From NCBI GenBank assembly GCA_027489175.1, contig JAIYAE010000033.1:62001-126000 (forward strand): a stretch of DNA of 64,000 nt, written 5' to 3'. This DNA is from Rhodobacter sp. (GTDB taxonomy: Bacteria; Pseudomonadota; Alphaproteobacteria; Rhodobacterales; Rhodobacteraceae). The notes beneath the pieces were generated by a model, which did not search any database, was not told the origin of the DNA, and saw nothing but the letters and a program-made list of their open reading frames with translations. Positions 35,231 through 44,677 of the stretch are shown here, piece by piece (within the stretch, counting starts at the first letter, position 1; every line of letters begins with the position of its first letter). Made by a program: the position numbers and the translations under genes.

Positions 35231-35976
35231 AGTCTTTCAATCGAGAGGCCACCGTCGACAGGGATCACCGCGCCGGTGGAGAAGGCCAGTTGTCCGGTGA
35301 CCAGCGGCAGGATCACGCGGCCGATATCCTCGGGCTGGCCCCAGCGGCCGGCGGGAACGAGGCCAGCTTCGATGCGTGCGGTGTATTTTTCCTGCACCGC
35401 TGCGGTCATGCCGGTGGCGATGATCCCGGGGCGCAGTTCAAACACGCCGATACCGTGCGGGGCCAGCCGCAGGGCAAGGGTCTTGGCGGCCATCGAGGCG
35501 GCGGCCTTGGAGATGCAGTATTCCGCGCGCTCCGGGCTGGCCATCGTGGCTGAGACTGAGGTGATGAAGGTGATTGACCGGTAATGATCTGCCGCAGAGG
35601 CCAGCATCGCCTTCGCCACCGCCTGGGCCAGAAAGAACGCACCGCGCAGGTTGATGCCCATGGCCCAGTCGAAGTTGTCCGGCGTGATCTCCAGCATATC
35701 GCCGCGCAGACGCGCCGGGACGCCTGCATTCTGGATCAGGGCGGTGATCGGGCCGGTGTCCTGCAGAAGTGCAGGGATGCTTGCCAGATCAGCAAGATCG
35801 TGGCGGATGTAGCGCGCGCGAGGGCCAAGCTCGGCAAGCGCGGCTACCACGGCCTCTGCCTCGGGCGGCTGTTCGGCGGCCAGCGCAAGGTCCCAGCCTG
35901 CGGCGGCAAGGCTGCGGGCGATGCCAAGGCCAATGCCCTGCTGGCCGCCGGTGATCAGGGCCAAGGGCGCGGTCAT
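35227..35976 (-). CDS. Short-chain dehydrogenase/reductase
   Basis: A 249-residue NAD(P)-dependent SDR: TGGQQGIGLGIARSLAAAGW (cofactor loop), LIQNAG, a serine in ITSVSAT, and the YCISK catalytic Tyr-x3-Lys. It resembles 3-oxoacyl-ACP reductases and sugar-alcohol dehydrogenases; the substrate cannot be set. It is coupled by four-base overlaps to GMC genes on both sides, which suggests successive oxidation of one substrate. Confidence 0.9.
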   Translation of the reverse strand: MTAPLALITGGQQGIGLGIARSLAAAGWDLALAAEQPPEAEAVVAALAELGPRARYIRHDLADLASIPALLQDTGPITALIQNAGVPARLRGDMLEITPDNFDWAMGINLRGAFFLAQAVAKAMLASAADHYRSITFITSVSATMASPERAEYCISKAAASMAAKTLALRLAPHGIGVFELRPGIIATGMTAAVQEKYTARIEAGLVPAGRWGQPEDIGRVILPLVTGQLAFSTGAVIPVDGGLSIERL

Positions 35977-37460
35977 GCGGCGGTCTTTCCGATGTGGTCA
36001 CCCGCCCGCAGCGCCAAGGCGGCAATGGTCAGCGAAGGGTTGACTGCGGCGGAGGTCGGCAGGACCGAGGCATCGACGATGTAAAGGTTGTCCAGATCAT
36101 GCGCCCTCAGGTTGCCATCCACGACCGAGGCCTTCGGATCATCGCCCATTCGCGCCGTGCCGCATTGGTGGCTGGGCTTCGACTTCGGGAACCCCCGCGA
36201 CAGCACGATCGGCCAGCCCGCGCGGCGCATCGCGCGGCGCAGGCGCTGCACCAGAAGGTCATGCGCCTTCACGTTGGTCTTGCGCCAATCCACCACCACG
36301 CCGCCGTTCTTCCACATGACGCGAGAGTTCGGGTCAGGCAAATCCTCGGACATAGCCATGATGTGGATCGAATGGTCGGCGATGTGACGCGCGAGCCAGA
36401 GGGGCAGGCCCGCCTCACCGGCAAGGATGGGCCCAGTAATGCGGCCCAGCATCTGGATATTGCCAAGGGGTTCACCATTTGGGCCGCCAGTCAGGTAGAA
36501 ATCGTTGATCTGGATGGTCTTTTCATAAACTGTCCGGTTCCGCCGCAAGGGGTTCCAGGCGACCATGCCGGTCAGGTTGTGGTTCATGAAGTTGCGGCCG
36601 ACCTGATCGGAGCCGTTCGCAAGGCCGTTTGGATGGTCCCCGTTGGCCGAGGCGAGGAGGAGGGCTGCGGACATGACCGCGCCAGCGCAAAGGCAGACCA
36701 CGGGGGCGGTCAGCACCTCTTTCGTGCCGTTCCGGTCCACCTCAACCCCCGTCACGCGGCGGCCTTCGGCCAGAAGGCGCAGGACCTTGGTGTCGGTCAA
36801 CAGCGTGACGTTGGGGTGCTTCAACGCCTCGGCCAGACCGCAGCTTTCGGCGTCGGATTTCGCCCCGGTGGTGCAGGGGAAGGCGTCCCAGGTCGTGGGC
36901 GCGCGTTTCAGCCAGGCGTCGATATCCACGCCCAAGGGCAGGGCGCTGGGGTGCAGGCCCTGGGCGGCAAAGGCTTGGCGGAGCGTCACGATATCCGCCT
37001 CATCTGGCACCGGCGGGAAAGGGTAGGGGGCAGAATGGGGCGGTTCCGTCAGGTCCTGGCCCGCGTCGCCCCGGACCCGGTACAGGGTTTCAGCGCGGGA
37101 ATACCAAGGCTCCAGCGCGCTGTAGGGGATCGGCCAGCCGGGGGTCACCCCTTCAATGTGGCGGAGGGGGGCGAAATCCTCGGCCCGGTAGCGCAGAAGG
37201 ACCGCGCCATAGAACTTGGTATTGCCACCGACAAAGGCATAGTTTCCGGGGTTGAACGGCGCGCCGGCGACGTCATGCCAGACCTCATCCGGCTTGAAAT
37301 GCCCGCGCCCGAAGATCGCCACCGGATCGCGCGCCTCGGGGCTGTCGGGCAGGCGTTCGCCACGCTCCAGGATCACGATCCGGCGGCCAGTGGGGGCCAG
37401 GGCTGCGGCCAGCGTCGCCCCGCCCATGCCCGAGCCGATGATAAGGATGTCCGCTTCCAT
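35973..37460 (-). CDS. GMC oxidoreductase, second type
   Basis: A 495-residue flavoprotein of the cholesterol-oxidase/gluconate-dehydrogenase-like GMC branch: ADILIIGSGMGGATLAAALA, FVGGNTKFYGAVLLRYR, CLCAGAVMSAALLLASAN, then HQCGTARMGDDP and IVDASVLPTSAAVNPSLTIAALALR. It is clearly distinct from the choline-dehydrogenase-like GMC two genes downstream. It shares one base with the ABC ATPase stop. Confidence 0.9.
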   Translation of the reverse strand: MEADILIIGSGMGGATLAAALAPTGRRIVILERGERLPDSPEARDPVAIFGRGHFKPDEVWHDVAGAPFNPGNYAFVGGNTKFYGAVLLRYRAEDFAPLRHIEGVTPGWPIPYSALEPWYSRAETLYRVRGDAGQDLTEPPHSAPYPFPPVPDEADIVTLRQAFAAQGLHPSALPLGVDIDAWLKRAPTTWDAFPCTTGAKSDAESCGLAEALKHPNVTLLTDTKVLRLLAEGRRVTGVEVDRNGTKEVLTAPVVCLCAGAVMSAALLLASANGDHPNGLANGSDQVGRNFMNHNLTGMVAWNPLRRNRTVYEKTIQINDFYLTGGPNGEPLGNIQMLGRITGPILAGEAGLPLWLARHIADHSIHIMAMSEDLPDPNSRVMWKNGGVVVDWRKTNVKAHDLLVQRLRRAMRRAGWPIVLSRGFPKSKPSHQCGTARMGDDPKASVVDGNLRAHDLDNLYIVDASVLPTSAAVNPSLTIAALALRAGDHIGKTAA

Positions 37461-38572
37461 CAGGGCGCAATCCGTTCCTCGGTCGCGGGGTCGAAGGCCA
37501 CGGCTTTCTCCATGTTCACGGCGAAGTCGAAGATCTGCCCCGGCGCCACAGTTGCATCGGCGCGCATCCGGGCGACAATGTCCTTGCCCGACAGGGCCAT
37601 GGTCACAAAGGTATCCGACCCCGCAGGTTCGGTCACCCCCACGCGGTTGGACAAAGCCACTATGTTGCCCGACTTGCGGTCCGCGCCTTCGGGATCGGTG
37701 ATCGCCTCGGGGCGGATACCAAGGAGGATTGGCTTGCCCGCCCAGGCCGCAAGGTTCGGCTGGCTGAAACGAAGGTGCTTCACCGCCCCATCCGCATCGG
37801 TGATTGCGGCATGGGGAACGCCGTCTTGCATCACGACGGTCGAGGGCACAATGTTCATGGCGGGCGACCCCATGAAGGTTGCCACATAGACATTCGCCGG
37901 GGTGTCGTAGATATCTTTCGGGGTGCCAAGCTGCTGGACATAGCCCTTGTTCATCACCGCAATGCGGGTGGACAGGGTCATCGCTTCGATCTGGTCATGG
38001 GTGACATAGACGATGGTGGTCTTCAGGGTCTGGTGCAGCTTCTTGATCTCGGTCCGCATGTCGACACGCAGTTTCGCGTCAAGGTTCGACAGGGGTTCGT
38101 CAAACAGGAACACATCGGGGTTGCGCACCAAGGCTCGCCCCATCGCCACCCGCTGGCGCTGACCGCCGGAGAGCTGCCTCGGCTTGCGGTCAAGAAGGTG
38201 GTCGATCTGCAAAAGCTTCGCCACGCGGGCCAGCGCCACGTCGCGTTCTGCCTTGGGCACGCCGTGCATTTCCAGGCCAAAGGTCATGTTCTGGCCCACG
38301 GTCATGTTGGGGTACAAAGCATAGGACTGAAACACCATCGCGATGTTGCGCTTTGATGGATGGACGCCGTTCACCACCCGCCCCTTGATCGCAATCTCGC
38401 CGCCCGAGATCGCCTCAAGCCCCGCGATCATGTTGAGCAACGTGGACTTGCCGCAGCCTGAGGGGCCGACAAGGACAAGGAACTCCCCCTCCTCAACCTC
38501 GATATCAACCTCATGCAGGACCTTTACCGATCCGTAGGATTTGGTGACGTTGCGGATATCAAGAAAGCCCAT
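37460..38572 (-). CDS. ABC transporter ATP-binding protein, UgpC/MalK type
   Basis: A 370-residue ATPase of carbohydrate (CUT1) importers. Walker A GPSGCGKST (36-44), signature LSGGQ (134-138), Walker B VFLFDEP (154-160), the H-loop in VYVTHDQIE, and a C-terminal OB (TOBE) regulatory domain from about 240 on. It pairs with the two permeases and binding proteins encoded upstream in the operon. Confidence 0.95.
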   Translation of the reverse strand: MGFLDIRNVTKSYGSVKVLHEVDIEVEEGEFLVLVGPSGCGKSTLLNMIAGLEAISGGEIAIKGRVVNGVHPSKRNIAMVFQSYALYPNMTVGQNMTFGLEMHGVPKAERDVALARVAKLLQIDHLLDRKPRQLSGGQRQRVAMGRALVRNPDVFLFDEPLSNLDAKLRVDMRTEIKKLHQTLKTTIVYVTHDQIEAMTLSTRIAVMNKGYVQQLGTPKDIYDTPANVYVATFMGSPAMNIVPSTVVMQDGVPHAAITDADGAVKHLRFSQPNLAAWAGKPILLGIRPEAITDPEGADRKSGNIVALSNRVGVTEPAGSDTFVTMALSGKDIVARMRADATVAPGQIFDFAVNMEKAVAFDPATEERIAP

Positions 38573-38656
38573 CGGTCAGCTCCGGTCATCAGGTGTCAAG
38601 GTTGCCCCGCGCGGCGGGAGGGACGCGCGGGGCCCGTTCTTTATTTGGTCAGCGCA

Positions 38657-39901
38657 TCACTGCGCTGCCGCGATGGCGTCGGCCAGGGCGGTGGCACCTT
38701 CGGCCGCCGTCATGTCCGAGTTGAAGAACGCAGTGATCGCGTCGGTTGCGGCCCCCACCACTGCGGCGTTGGCGGCATGGGTTCCGGCAAAGGTCGGCAC
38801 TGCCGTCCCGCCCGCATCGTTGGCAGCAAGGGCGGCGCTGGTGGATTGGGCGCAACTGTCCATCGCCGACAGGTCAATGTCGGTGCGGGCCGGGATCGCC
38901 CCTTTGGCCAGGTTGAAGGCCACCTGCACATCCTTGTCCATGATGGCGCTGGCCAGCACTTCCTGCCCCTCGATCAGATCGGGGTCGGTTTGGGTGAAAA
39001 GGGAAAGCGAGTTCACAAGGTAGACGAACCCATCCCCCTTGGCCTTTGGCACGGGGATGCAGGCGTAATCGTCGCCGGGCACCTTGCCCGCATTAGTAAA
39101 CTCACCCTTGGCCCAGTCGCCCATGATCTGCATCGCAGCCTCGCCGTTGATCACCATAGCGGAGGCCAGGTTCCAGTCGCGGCCGGGGAAGTTCGGGTCG
39201 ACCATTCCGCGCAAGGCGGCCATCTGGTCAAAGACCGCAACCATGTCCGGCCCGCGCAGGGTGGCGTCATCCAGCTCGATCAGCGCCTTGCGGTAGAAAT
39301 CCGCCCCGCCGACACCCAAAGCGACGGCTTCGAACATGTAGGCCTCTTGCCAGGCTTGCCCGCCGTGGGCGAGGGGGATGATCCCGGCTTCCGCGAACTT
39401 GGGCGCAAGAGCGTTCAGCTCTTCCCAAGTGGTGGGATAGGCCGCACCGATCTTGTCGAAAGCGGCTTTGCTGGCCCAGATCATGTCGGTCCGGTGCACG
39501 TTTGTGGGAACACTTACCCAATGCCCGTCGACACGGGTGAAGTCCTTCACCGCCTGCGGCAGGGCCGCGTCCCAGCCCTGCGCCTCGGCCAATGCGTCAA
39601 CGTTTCCCAAAAGCCCCTCCGCCGCCCAGTCGGTGATCGTCTGGCCCAGCATCAGCATTGCGGCGGGCGGGTTGCCGCTGGCGATGCGGGCCTGCAGCGC
39701 GGTCTTGGCCTGATCGCCCCCACCCCCTGCCACCGGCGCATCGGTCCAGGTGACCCCTTCAGCCACCACCTTGTCGCGCACGGCGCCAAGGGCCGCAGCC
39801 TCACCTCCGCTGGTCCAGAAGTGCATCACCTCGACCGTGGGGTCACAAAGTGCCGGGCTTGCGGTCGCAAGCAGCAGCGCGGTTATGGACAAGACCTTCA
39901 T
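38657..39901 (-). CDS. Sugar ABC transporter substrate-binding protein (copy 2)
   Basis: A 414-residue extracytoplasmic binding protein (family 1, glucose/mannose-like: [61 protein letters not shown]). The signal peptide spans about 1-19 (ALC-DP). The ATG at 39901 is chosen; the frame extends 20 codons upstream without similarity. It is paralogous along its length to the binding protein at 41864-43114, an unusual second copy in one operon. Confidence 0.9.
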   Translation of the reverse strand: MKVLSITALLLATASPALCDPTVEVMHFWTSGGEAAALGAVRDKVVAEGVTWTDAPVAGGGGDQAKTALQARIASGNPPAAMLMLGQTITDWAAEGLLGNVDALAEAQGWDAALPQAVKDFTRVDGHWVSVPTNVHRTDMIWASKAAFDKIGAAYPTTWEELNALAPKFAEAGIIPLAHGGQAWQEAYMFEAVALGVGGADFYRKALIELDDATLRGPDMVAVFDQMAALRGMVDPNFPGRDWNLASAMVINGEAAMQIMGDWAKGEFTNAGKVPGDDYACIPVPKAKGDGFVYLVNSLSLFTQTDPDLIEGQEVLASAIMDKDVQVAFNLAKGAIPARTDIDLSAMDSCAQSTSAALAANDAGGTAVPTFAGTHAANAAVVGAATDAITAFFNSDMTAAEGATALADAIAAAQ

Positions 39902-39997
39902 TTTCGTCTTCCTTCCTGTCGTTCGCCCTTGTGTGTGTGAAAGCGGGCTTGGGTTGAACAAAGACTGTCGGGCGGTTGCCGCCGCCCGGCAGTCGGC

Positions 39998-40876
39998 TTA
40001 TCCCTTGACCGACCCCGCCATCAGCCCGCGCACGAAGTAGCGGCCTGCGACGATGTAGACGATCAGGGTGGGAAGGGCGGCAAGGATCGCGCCCGCGAAG
40101 TGGACGTTGTATTCCTTCACGCCGGTCGAGGATTGGACGAGGTTGTTCAGTGCCACGGTCATCGGCTGGCTGGTGCCACCGAACGAGACGCCGAAGAGGA
40201 AGTCATTCCAGATATTGGTGAACTGCCAGATCACGCTGACGACGGCGATCGGGCCGGAAACGGGCAGCAGGATGCGCCAAAAGATGCGGAAGAACCCGGC
40301 GCCGTCGATCATCGCGGCGCGGACCAGCTCGGTCGGGAAGCTGGCATAGTAGTTGCGGAAGTAAAGCGTGGTGAAGCCGATCCCGTAGACCACATGCACC
40401 AGCACCAGGCCCGGGACCGACCCCGCCAACCCCAGCTTGCCCAGCACCACCGCCATCGGGATCAGCACGATCTGAAACGGGATGAAGCAGGAAAAGAGCA
40501 TGAGGCCGAAGACCCAGGTATCCCCCCGGAACCGCCATTTGGTCAGCACATAGCCGTTCAGCGCGCCGATGATGGTGCTGATCGCCACCGCAGGCACCAC
40601 CATCAGGATGGAGTTGAGGAAATAGGGACGCAGGCCCGTGGGTTCGACCCCGATCTGCGCGGTGGACCAGGCCTGCCGCCACGGCTCCAGCGTCCAGACG
40701 CTTGGCAAGGCCATCATGTTGCCGCCGGTGATCTCGGACAGCGGTTTCACAGAGTTCACGCCCATGACGTAAAGCGGCAGAAGGTAGAACAGCGCGAAAA
40801 GGACAAGGACCAGGTAGATCAGCGCCCGGGTGACGCGGCCGGTCGAGACTGCGGTGTCTTGGGTGACTGCGCTCAT
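39998..40876 (-). CDS. Carbohydrate ABC permease, MalG type
   Basis: A 292-residue inner-membrane permease with six predicted helices and the EAA-loop segment (AAMIDGAGFFRIFWRILLPVSGP). The ATG at 40876 begins MSAVTQDTAVSTGR; the frame is open to 41386 but only as an artefact. It overlaps the partner permease by four bases (ATGA). Confidence 0.92.
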   Translation of the reverse strand: MSAVTQDTAVSTGRVTRALIYLVLVLFALFYLLPLYVMGVNSVKPLSEITGGNMMALPSVWTLEPWRQAWSTAQIGVEPTGLRPYFLNSILMVVPAVAISTIIGALNGYVLTKWRFRGDTWVFGLMLFSCFIPFQIVLIPMAVVLGKLGLAGSVPGLVLVHVVYGIGFTTLYFRNYYASFPTELVRAAMIDGAGFFRIFWRILLPVSGPIAVVSVIWQFTNIWNDFLFGVSFGGTSQPMTVALNNLVQSSTGVKEYNVHFAGAILAALPTLIVYIVAGRYFVRGLMAGSVKG

Positions 40877-41763
40877 TCCTTCTTCTCCTTCAGCTCGGCG
40901 TAAAGGTAGGGGACCATGATCGCCGCGATGGTCATCAGCATGATCACGGCAGAGGAGGCGCCAATGCCCATCTGGTTTCGCGTGAAGGTGTAGGAATACA
41001 TGAAGGTCGCCGGCATCTCGGTCGCGCGTCCGGGGCCGCCGCCGGTCAGCGCGATGACAAGGTCGTAGGACTTGATGGCAAGGTGCGACAGGATGACAAA
41101 GGCGCTCAGGAAGGCGGGGCGGAGGAGGGGGATCACGATCCGCCGGTAAAGTTGCCAGTTCGACGCGCCGTCGATCTGGGCGGCCTTCAGGATCTCGTTG
41201 TCGATCCCGCGCAGGCCTGCAAGGAACATCGCCATCACGAAGCCACTGGTCTGCCAGACCGCCGCCAGCACGATGGTGTAAAGCGCAAAGTCGGCATCCT
41301 TGATCCAGGTGAAGGTGAAGCTTTCCCAACCCGCATTGCGCATCACCTGCTGGAGCCCGATGCCGGGGTCGAGGAACCACTTCCACGCTGTGCCGGTCAC
41401 GATGAACGACAGCGCCATCGGGTACAGATAGATCGGCCGCAGCATGCCCTCGCCGCGGATCTTCTGATCAAGGAAGATCGCCAGCATCAGACCGATGCCG
41501 GTGCAGATCACGATGTAGAGGCTCGCAAAAATCGCGATGTTGATGATCGCGGTGTTCCAGGCGGGCAGGGCGAACAGCTTTTCGTAATTCTCGAAACCGA
41601 CCCAGGTGAACTTGGGCAGCATCTTCGATCCGGTGAAGGACAGAACGATGGTGAAAAGAATGAAGCCATAGACAAAGACCAGCGTCACCGCAAAGGACGG
41701 CGCCAGCACCAGGCGCGGCAGCCAGTCTTGCAAACGCGTTCGGAAATCGGCTTCGGATGCCAT
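40873..41763 (-). CDS. Carbohydrate ABC permease, MalF type
   Basis: A 296-residue permease with about six helices and an EAA loop (AAQIDGASNWQLYRRIVIPLL). The start is the ATG at 41763 (MASEADFRTRLQDWL). It forms the translocation pore with the MalG-type partner. It is preceded by a 100-base gap holding two palindromes that separate it from the first binding protein gene. Confidence 0.92.
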   Translation of the reverse strand: MASEADFRTRLQDWLPRLVLAPSFAVTLVFVYGFILFTIVLSFTGSKMLPKFTWVGFENYEKLFALPAWNTAIINIAIFASLYIVICTGIGLMLAIFLDQKIRGEGMLRPIYLYPMALSFIVTGTAWKWFLDPGIGLQQVMRNAGWESFTFTWIKDADFALYTIVLAAVWQTSGFVMAMFLAGLRGIDNEILKAAQIDGASNWQLYRRIVIPLLRPAFLSAFVILSHLAIKSYDLVIALTGGGPGRATEMPATFMYSYTFTRNQMGIGASSAVIMLMTIAAIMVPYLYAELKEKKE

Positions 41764-41788
41764 GCGTCCCCTCCCTTGGGTCCAGGCG

Positions 41789-41832
41789 CAAAAGTTTTCG
41801 AAAACTTTTGCAAATTCCTTCGAAGGAATTTG
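41789..41832. repeat. Two adjacent perfect palindromes in the ABC operon
   Basis: CAAAAGTTTT-CG-AAAACTTTTG (41789-41810) followed directly by CAAATTCCTT-CG-AAGGAATTTG (41811-41832). Like the triple array at 13047-13116, the palindromes are perfect, tandem and nearly loop-less. They lie between a binding-protein gene and its permease genes, where differential mRNA decay is often set. Confidence 0.85.
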
Positions 41833-41863
41833 GGGGCGACCGGGGCCGCCCCCCTTTTGCCGG

Positions 41864-43114
41864 TTACTGCGCTGCTGCCACTGCTTCGGCCAGGGCCGCC
41901 GCTGCCGCCGCCCCATCGGCATACTCACCGTTGAACGCCGCCGTGATGACGTCATAAGTCGCGTTCTTCACCGAGGCCGGGGCCGCATGGCCATGCGCCA
42001 TCGAGCCGAAGAGCGTTCCTGCCGAATTCGCCTCGGCAAGGTCAGCCATGCCCTTCTTGCCGCAGTCGTCGAAGGCATCATTCGGAACGTCGGTCCGCGC
42101 CGGGACCGAACCTTTGACCACGTTGAAGGCTGACTGGAAGGTCGGGTTCATGATCGCCGAGGCCATCGCCCCTTGCGCGGCCTTCGCCTCGGCGCTTTCC
42201 ACCCCGAACATCGCGAATTGGTCCGAGTTGAAGGTCACCGCCCCTTGGGTGCCCGGGAAGCGGATGCAGACGAAATCGGTGCCGGGGACCTTGCCGGCCT
42301 TCAGGAACTCGCCCTTGGCCCAGTCGCCCATCATCTGCATGCCGGCCTCGCCGTTGATCACCATGGCCGAAGCAAGGTTCCAGTCGCGGCCCGAGAAGTT
42401 GTCATCAACGTAAGACCGCAGCTTGATCAGGCGATTGAAGGCCTCGGCCATTTGCTCACCGCCCAGGGCAGCGGGGTCAAGGTCGATGAAGGCCGCCTTG
42501 TAGAAATCGGTGCCCATGCCCAGGACGATCCCGTCAAACACGGTTGCATCCTGCCAGGCCTGCCCGCCATGGCCCAAGGGCGTGATCCCGTTGGCCTTCA
42601 TCGCATCAAGGACGGCGACCAGCTCTTCCCAGGTTTCCGGGGCCTTGCCGCCCGCGGCATCCAGCGCAGCTTTGTTGATCCAGACCCAGTTGGTGGAATG
42701 CACGTTCACCGGGGCAGCAATCCACTTGCCGTCGAACTTGGAGAACCCTTGCAGCGCCGCAGGCACCACCGCATCCCAGCCTTCGGCCGTCGCCACTTCG
42801 GTCAGGTCGCCCAAAGCGCCTTCGCCGGCCCAGTCGAGGATGTCAAACCCCAGCATCTGCACCGCCGTCGGCGGGTCGCCGGCCGTGACGCGGGCGCGCA
42901 GCGCGGTCATCGCGGCTTCACCGCCGCCGCCTGCCACAGGCATGTCGACCCAGCCGATGGTCTTCGTCGCCAGGTCATCCTTCAGCACGTTCAGCGCTGC
43001 CGCTTCCCCGCCTGAGGTCCACCAGTGCAGCACCTCCACATCTTCGGCAAAGCTGATCGAGGTGGTCATCACAAGGGCCGCCGCGGCGGTCATGGTTTTT
43101 CCGAAAAGGCGCAT
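41864..43114 (-). CDS. Sugar ABC transporter substrate-binding protein (copy 1)
   Basis: A 416-residue periplasmic binding protein with a signal peptide (about 1-23, SFA-ED) and the glucose/mannose-type pattern [44 protein letters not shown] and [19 protein letters not shown]. It lies first in the transport block, 33 bases after the aldehyde dehydrogenase stop, and is probably the main receptor for the importer. Confidence 0.9.
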   Translation of the reverse strand: MRLFGKTMTAAAALVMTTSISFAEDVEVLHWWTSGGEAAALNVLKDDLATKTIGWVDMPVAGGGGEAAMTALRARVTAGDPPTAVQMLGFDILDWAGEGALGDLTEVATAEGWDAVVPAALQGFSKFDGKWIAAPVNVHSTNWVWINKAALDAAGGKAPETWEELVAVLDAMKANGITPLGHGGQAWQDATVFDGIVLGMGTDFYKAAFIDLDPAALGGEQMAEAFNRLIKLRSYVDDNFSGRDWNLASAMVINGEAGMQMMGDWAKGEFLKAGKVPGTDFVCIRFPGTQGAVTFNSDQFAMFGVESAEAKAAQGAMASAIMNPTFQSAFNVVKGSVPARTDVPNDAFDDCGKKGMADLAEANSAGTLFGSMAHGHAAPASVKNATYDVITAAFNGEYADGAAAAAALAEAVAAAQ

Positions 43115-43147
43115 GGTTTCCTCCCGTTTTGCGCATCAATGCCCGCT

Positions 43148-44677
43148 TCAGCGGGGTCTTACCCACATCGCCCGTGTGCGGCCGATCCGCATCACCAACG
43201 ACTTGGTTTCCAAAAACTCCTCCAGCCCCTGACGGCCGATTTCCCGGCCAAGGCCGGATTGCTTGACGCCCCCGAAGGTCACCTCCGGAAAGCCGTCCAT
43301 CCAGGTGTTGGTCCAGACCGTCCCGGCCTGCGCGCCCCGGGCGAAGGCAAGGCAGGTGTGGACATTCTCGCTCCACACGCCTGCGGACAGGCCATAGTCG
43401 GCGTCGTTGACCAGCTGCAGCGCTTCGTCCAGCGTGCGGAACGTCAGCACGGTCAGCACCGGGCCGAACACCTCTTCCCGGGCAATCGCCATGTCGGGGG
43501 TGACGCCGGTCACCACGGTCGGCTGATAGAACTGCGCCCCAAGGCCGGGGACGGTCAGCGCCCCGCCGCCCAGGGCCACCCTAGCCCCGGCGGCCTTGGC
43601 GGCCCGGACATAGCCGTCGATCTTCGCGCCATGTTCGGGCGTCACAATCGCGCCGACTTGAGTGTTCGGGTCCAACGGGTCGCCAAAGGCGACCTTCCGC
43701 GACAGCTCCACCACCTTGGCCGTAAAGGCCTCGGCGATATCCGCATGCACGATGATCCTGCTGCCGGAATTGCAGCATTGGCCGACGTTGAAATAGACGC
43801 CGAAGACCACCGCATCGGCAGCGCTTTCAAGATCGGCGTCGGGAAAGATCACCTGCGGGTTCTTCCCCCCAAGCTCCAGCGCGACCTTCTTCAAGGTGCC
43901 GCTTGCCGCCGCCGCAATCGCCCGGCCCACGCCGGTCGATCCGGTGAAAGTGACCATGTCCACCCGAGGGTCTGCCGCCAGCACCGCCCCCACAGGCTGG
44001 CCGTAGCCAAGCACGATGTTGACCACGCCCTCCGGCATCCCGGCCTTTGCCAGCAATTCGCCCAGCATCACCGTGGTCGAAGGCGTCAGTTCGGAGGGCT
44101 TCACCACGCAAGTGCATCCGGCGGCCAGCGCAAAGGGCAGCTTCTGGCTGAGGATCCAGAACGGGAAGTTCCACGGCGTGATGATCGACACCACCCCGAT
44201 CGGTTCCTTCAGCGTCACCGCCAGGATATCGGCCCCCAGCGTATTGTGGCTTTCCCCCGCCACCCCCCGCGCAAGGCTTGCGGCATAGCGCCAAAGGTCG
44301 GCCGCGCCCGAAACCTCACCGCGCGACTGGCTGATCGGCTTGCCCGACTCCAGCGTTTCCAAAAGCGCCATCCGTTCAACGTTGGCTTCAATCAGATCGG
44401 CCACGCGCAACAGCACCGCCGCCCGCGCCTTGCCGGTCAGACCGCTCCACCGCCCATCGTCAAAGGCGGTGCGGGCGGCGGCAATCGCGGCCTCAGCCTC
44501 AACCTTCCCGCCCTTTGCCGCCCGGCTGACCACCACCCCGTGCGAAGGCGAGAGCCGCTCACTCACCGCGCCATCCGCGCTGTCCTGCCACTCGCCACCG
44601 ATAAGGTGGCGGGCGTGAAACGGCATCGCAGGCAGCGCAGCGCCGGTAGAGGGGATCACGGTCATTTCAGTCATCAT
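43148..44677 (-). CDS. Aldehyde dehydrogenase (NAD(P)+)
   Basis: Oxidises an aldehyde to the acid. The 509-residue protein has TPWNFPFWILSQKL, the cofactor loop FTGSTGVG, catalytic Glu268 (ALELGGKNP) and nucleophile Cys302 (GQCCNSGSR), with the closing EVFGPVLTV and GFPEVTFGGVKQSG motifs. It resembles betaine/gamma-aminobutyraldehyde-type enzymes. The ATG at 44677 overlaps the enoyl-CoA hydratase stop (TGATG); a second ATG follows immediately. Confidence 0.93.
   Translation of the reverse strand: MMTEMTVIPSTGAALPAMPFHARHLIGGEWQDSADGAVSERLSPSHGVVVSRAAKGGKVEAEAAIAAARTAFDDGRWSGLTGKARAAVLLRVADLIEANVERMALLETLESGKPISQSRGEVSGAADLWRYAASLARGVAGESHNTLGADILAVTLKEPIGVVSIITPWNFPFWILSQKLPFALAAGCTCVVKPSELTPSTTVMLGELLAKAGMPEGVVNIVLGYGQPVGAVLAADPRVDMVTFTGSTGVGRAIAAAASGTLKKVALELGGKNPQVIFPDADLESAADAVVFGVYFNVGQCCNSGSRIIVHADIAEAFTAKVVELSRKVAFGDPLDPNTQVGAIVTPEHGAKIDGYVRAAKAAGARVALGGGALTVPGLGAQFYQPTVVTGVTPDMAIAREEVFGPVLTVLTFRTLDEALQLVNDADYGLSAGVWSENVHTCLAFARGAQAGTVWTNTWMDGFPEVTFGGVKQSGLGREIGRQGLEEFLETKSLVMRIGRTRAMWVRPR

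Noticed and set aside
35994..37889. A 631-codon plus-strand frame opposite the second GMC gene
   Set aside because: Antisense shadow of a gene with intact FAD and catalytic motifs.
39998..41386. A longer MalG-type permease start reading through its partner gene
   Set aside because: The upstream 170 codons are out of frame with the MalF gene they cross and show no similarity; the ATG at 40876 makes the normal ATGA junction.
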